DNA of 6,048 nucleotides from Treponema sp. (GTDB taxonomy: Bacteria > Spirochaetota > Spirochaetia > Treponematales > Breznakiellaceae). Below are positions 4,196 to 6,048 of the stretch, piece by piece. A program made the translations under genes and the position numbers. The DNA lies in the NCBI GenBank assembly GCA_031268125.1, contig JAIRXT010000269.1, forward strand, positions 1 to 6,048, read 5' to 3'. Below the pieces are notes generated by a model. That model saw nothing but the letters and a program-made list of their open reading frames with translations, had not been told where the DNA came from and made no database searches. Within the stretch, counting starts at the first letter, position 1, and each line of letters begins with the position of its first letter.

Positions 4196-6048
4196 ATGAG
4201 TTACAGTACAAACAGTATCAAAAATGTATCTATCGCAGGTCATGGAGGGACCGGCAAGACAAGCCTTTTTGAACGCCTCCTGTTTGCCGGCGGGGTAATT
4301 TCCAGGCCGGAAACCGTCGATTCGGGAAAAACCGTAAGCGATTCTTCCCCCGAGGAAGCGGAACGGAAAATATCCATCCATACCGCCCTGGCCCATGTGG
4401 AGCAGGACGGCAAGAAGATCAATATCTTCGACACCCCCGGATCTTCGGACTTTATCGGGGATGTAATCCTGAGCTTCCGGTCCAGCGAATTCGCCGTCCT
4501 TACGGTTGACGGCCGGGTGGGGGTTCAGATTGAAACCATCAAATTGTGGCGCAACCTTGAGGGCCGTCAAAAGCCCCGGGGCTTCTACATTACCAAGCTG
4601 GACGATGAACGGGCGGATTTTAAGAAGATTCTGGAAGATATTAAAGACAAGTTTAAACTAGAACCCGTCCCCTTTACCCTGCCTATGGGACAGGGGGCAG
4701 GCTACAAGGGCATAATCGACATACTTAACGAAAAGGCCTGGTTTGTTCAGGGAGACGGAACGGCCCTGGAAAAAGAGGGGGAAATACCCCCGGAGTACCG
4801 CGAAGAAACCGCCGCCGCCCGGGAACGCCTTATCGAAGCCGCCGCCGACGGCGATGACGCGCTGATGGAACACTACATCGAAAAGGGCTCCCTTGACGCC
4901 GGGGAAATGCACGACGGACTTATCGAGGCTATGGCGGATCACAAGTATGTACCTGTCTTTGGCGGTTCGGCCGTTAAAAATTCGGGCCTTTTCCCGTTCC
5001 TCAAGTTCGCGGCGGACATTGCCCCCCTGCCAGGCACAGCGAAGGATATTGCCCTGGACGGAGAAGGCAAAAAACTGGAAGTACCGGTGGACCCGGACAG
5101 GCCCCTTGCGGCCCTGGTAATCAAGACCACCTACGATCAGTTCTCCGGGAAGCTTTCCTGGGTCAAGGTGATCACCGGCAAACTCCTGCCGGAGACCGAG
5201 GCCCTGAATGTTTCAGAAAGCAAGAAGGAGAGGATCGGCAAGCTGTACCTGTGTACGGGGAAAAAACTTGAGGAAGTTAAGGAACTGGCCGCCGGGGACG
5301 TGGGGATCATCGCCAAGTCCGCAAGCCTTAAAACCAACGACACGTTGAGCGCCGGGGATGCGGGCCTGAATTTCCTGCCCCTGCAGCTTCCCGAACCGGT
5401 CCATTCGGTGGCGGTAACGGCGGTCCAAAAGAAAGAGGAAGACAAACTGGGGGAATCCCTGATCCGGGCCGCGGAGGAGGACCGTACCTTCAGCTACTCC
5501 TTCAATACGGAAACCAAAGAGACGGTGATCTCCGGCATGGGGGAACTCCAGATCAACATCATCCTGGACAAGATACGGCAAAACCAGAAGATAGAGATGG
5601 AAACCCATATACCCCGGGTTGCCTACCGGGAAACCATCGGCAAGAAGGCAAGCGCCGAGTACACCCACAAGAAACAAACCGGCGGCCACGGCCAGTACGG
5701 CAAGGTTGTGCTGGACATTGCCCCCCAGGGCCGCGGGGAAGGCTACAAATTTGAAAACAAAATTTTTGGCGGGGCGGTTCCCCGGAACTACATCCCCGGC
5801 GTTGAAAAGGGGGTTGTCGAAGGCATGGCCCGGGGTACCATAGCCCAGTACCCGGTGGTGGACGTGGAAGTGGCCATCGTGGACGGCAAGTACCACCCGG
5901 TGGACTCCTCCGAACTGTCCTTTAAGCTGGCGGCCAGGAACGCCTTCCGGGAGGCCATGCGCCAGGCCGGCCCCACCCTGCTGGAACCTGTCATGAACCT
6001 GACGGTCTTTGTGGAAGACAAGTACCTGGGGGACGTGATGAGCGATCT
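4196..6048 (+). CDS. EF-G-like translational GTPase (EF-G paralogue), C-terminally cut by the window
   Basis: There are 617 codons of a protein whose family is usually near 690 residues; the last 70 or so lie beyond the right edge. EF-G proteins move tRNA and mRNA through the ribosome or act in ribosome recycling, using GTP. The G domain shows G1 GHGGTGKT (15-22), G3 DTPGSSDF (79-86), G4 TKLD (133-136) and G5 GSAVK (257-261). Domain II covers about 300-395. Domain III contains SGMGELQ (446-452). Domain IV contains HKKQTGGHGQYGKV (491-504), PRNYIPGVEKG (529-539) and YHPVDSSELSFKLAA (566-580). Domain V begins near LLEPVMN (595-601). The P-loop GHGGTGKT in place of AHVDHGKT and the AERKISI switch I (55-61) in place of RERGITI mark it as an EF-G II-like paralogue, not the main FusA. 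It stands alone, divergent from the parE operon, and not with rpsL/rpsG/tuf as fusA usually does. Confidence 0.85.
   Translation, partial: MSYSTNSIKNVSIAGHGGTGKTSLFERLLFAGGVISRPETVDSGKTVSDSSPEEAERKISIHTALAHVEQDGKKINIFDTPGSSDFIGDVILSFRSSEFAVLTVDGRVGVQIETIKLWRNLEGRQKPRGFYITKLDDERADFKKILEDIKDKFKLEPVPFTLPMGQGAGYKGIIDILNEKAWFVQGDGTALEKEGEIPPEYREETAAARERLIEAAADGDDALMEHYIEKGSLDAGEMHDGLIEAMADHKYVPVFGGSAVKNSGLFPFLKFAADIAPLPGTAKDIALDGEGKKLEVPVDPDRPLAALVIKTTYDQFSGKLSWVKVITGKLLPETEALNVSESKKERIGKLYLCTGKKLEEVKELAAGDVGIIAKSASLKTNDTLSAGDAGLNFLPLQLPEPVHSVAVTAVQKKEEDKLGESLIRAAEEDRTFSYSFNTETKETVISGMGELQINIILDKIRQNQKIEMETHIPRVAYRETIGKKASAEYTHKKQTGGHGQYGKVVLDIAPQGRGEGYKFENKIFGGAVPRNYIPGVEKGVVEGMARGTIAQYPVVDVEVAIVDGKYHPVDSSELSFKLAARNAFREAMRQAGPTLLEPVMNLTVFVEDKYLGDVMSD

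Noticed and set aside
4124..4570. N-terminal extension of the coiled-coil frame to an ATG at 4570, giving 519 residues
   Set aside because: This stretch is antisense to the well-supported start of the EF-G-like gene and crosses its promoter and ribosome binding site. Its residues do not resemble the charged, helical rest of the protein.
5213..5896. Minus-strand open frame inside the EF-G-like gene
   Set aside because: It is antisense to conserved EF-G domains III and IV and has no recognisable product.

Overview
The window holds four protein-coding genes and one repeat-rich intergenic region. The topoisomerase subtype, the EF-G paralogue, the sugar ABC permease and the moderate GC content fit a spirochaete, most likely Treponema-like. 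That assignment rests on remembered family resemblance, not on a search.

Layout. Positions 1-233 (minus strand) carry the N-terminus of a carbohydrate ABC transporter permease that runs off the left edge. Positions 234-1087 contain no convincing gene but are dense in structured repeats. These are a 117-bp inverted-repeat element (293-409), a perfect 13-bp hairpin (447-476), a degenerate 21-bp tandem repeat (554-658), a three-way-junction palindrome (686-730), and an apparent non-autonomous insertion element (765-1082). That last element has 17-bp terminal inverted repeats and a perfect 9-bp target-site duplication. One copy of the duplication contains the parE stop codon. Positions 1088-2992 (minus) are a complete ParE-type topoisomerase IV subunit B. 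Immediately upstream of it, 3011-4099 (minus) is a coiled-coil protein of unknown function. On the plus strand from 4196 to the right edge is an EF-G-like translational GTPase, missing about its last 70 residues.

How the parts relate. The coiled-coil gene and parE are almost contiguous on the same strand and look like a two-gene operon. The operon and the EF-G-like gene are divergent and share a compact control region in which the two -35 boxes overlap by 5 bp. The minus-strand promoter places its predicted start point on the A of the coiled-coil gene's ATG, so that mRNA is predicted to be leaderless.

The most interesting items are the structured insertion element at the end of parE, the overlapping divergent promoters with the leaderless start, and the EF-G paralogue whose switch I, catalytic histidine and NKxD positions all depart from canonical EF-G. 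I saw no tRNA, rRNA, CRISPR array or defence system.
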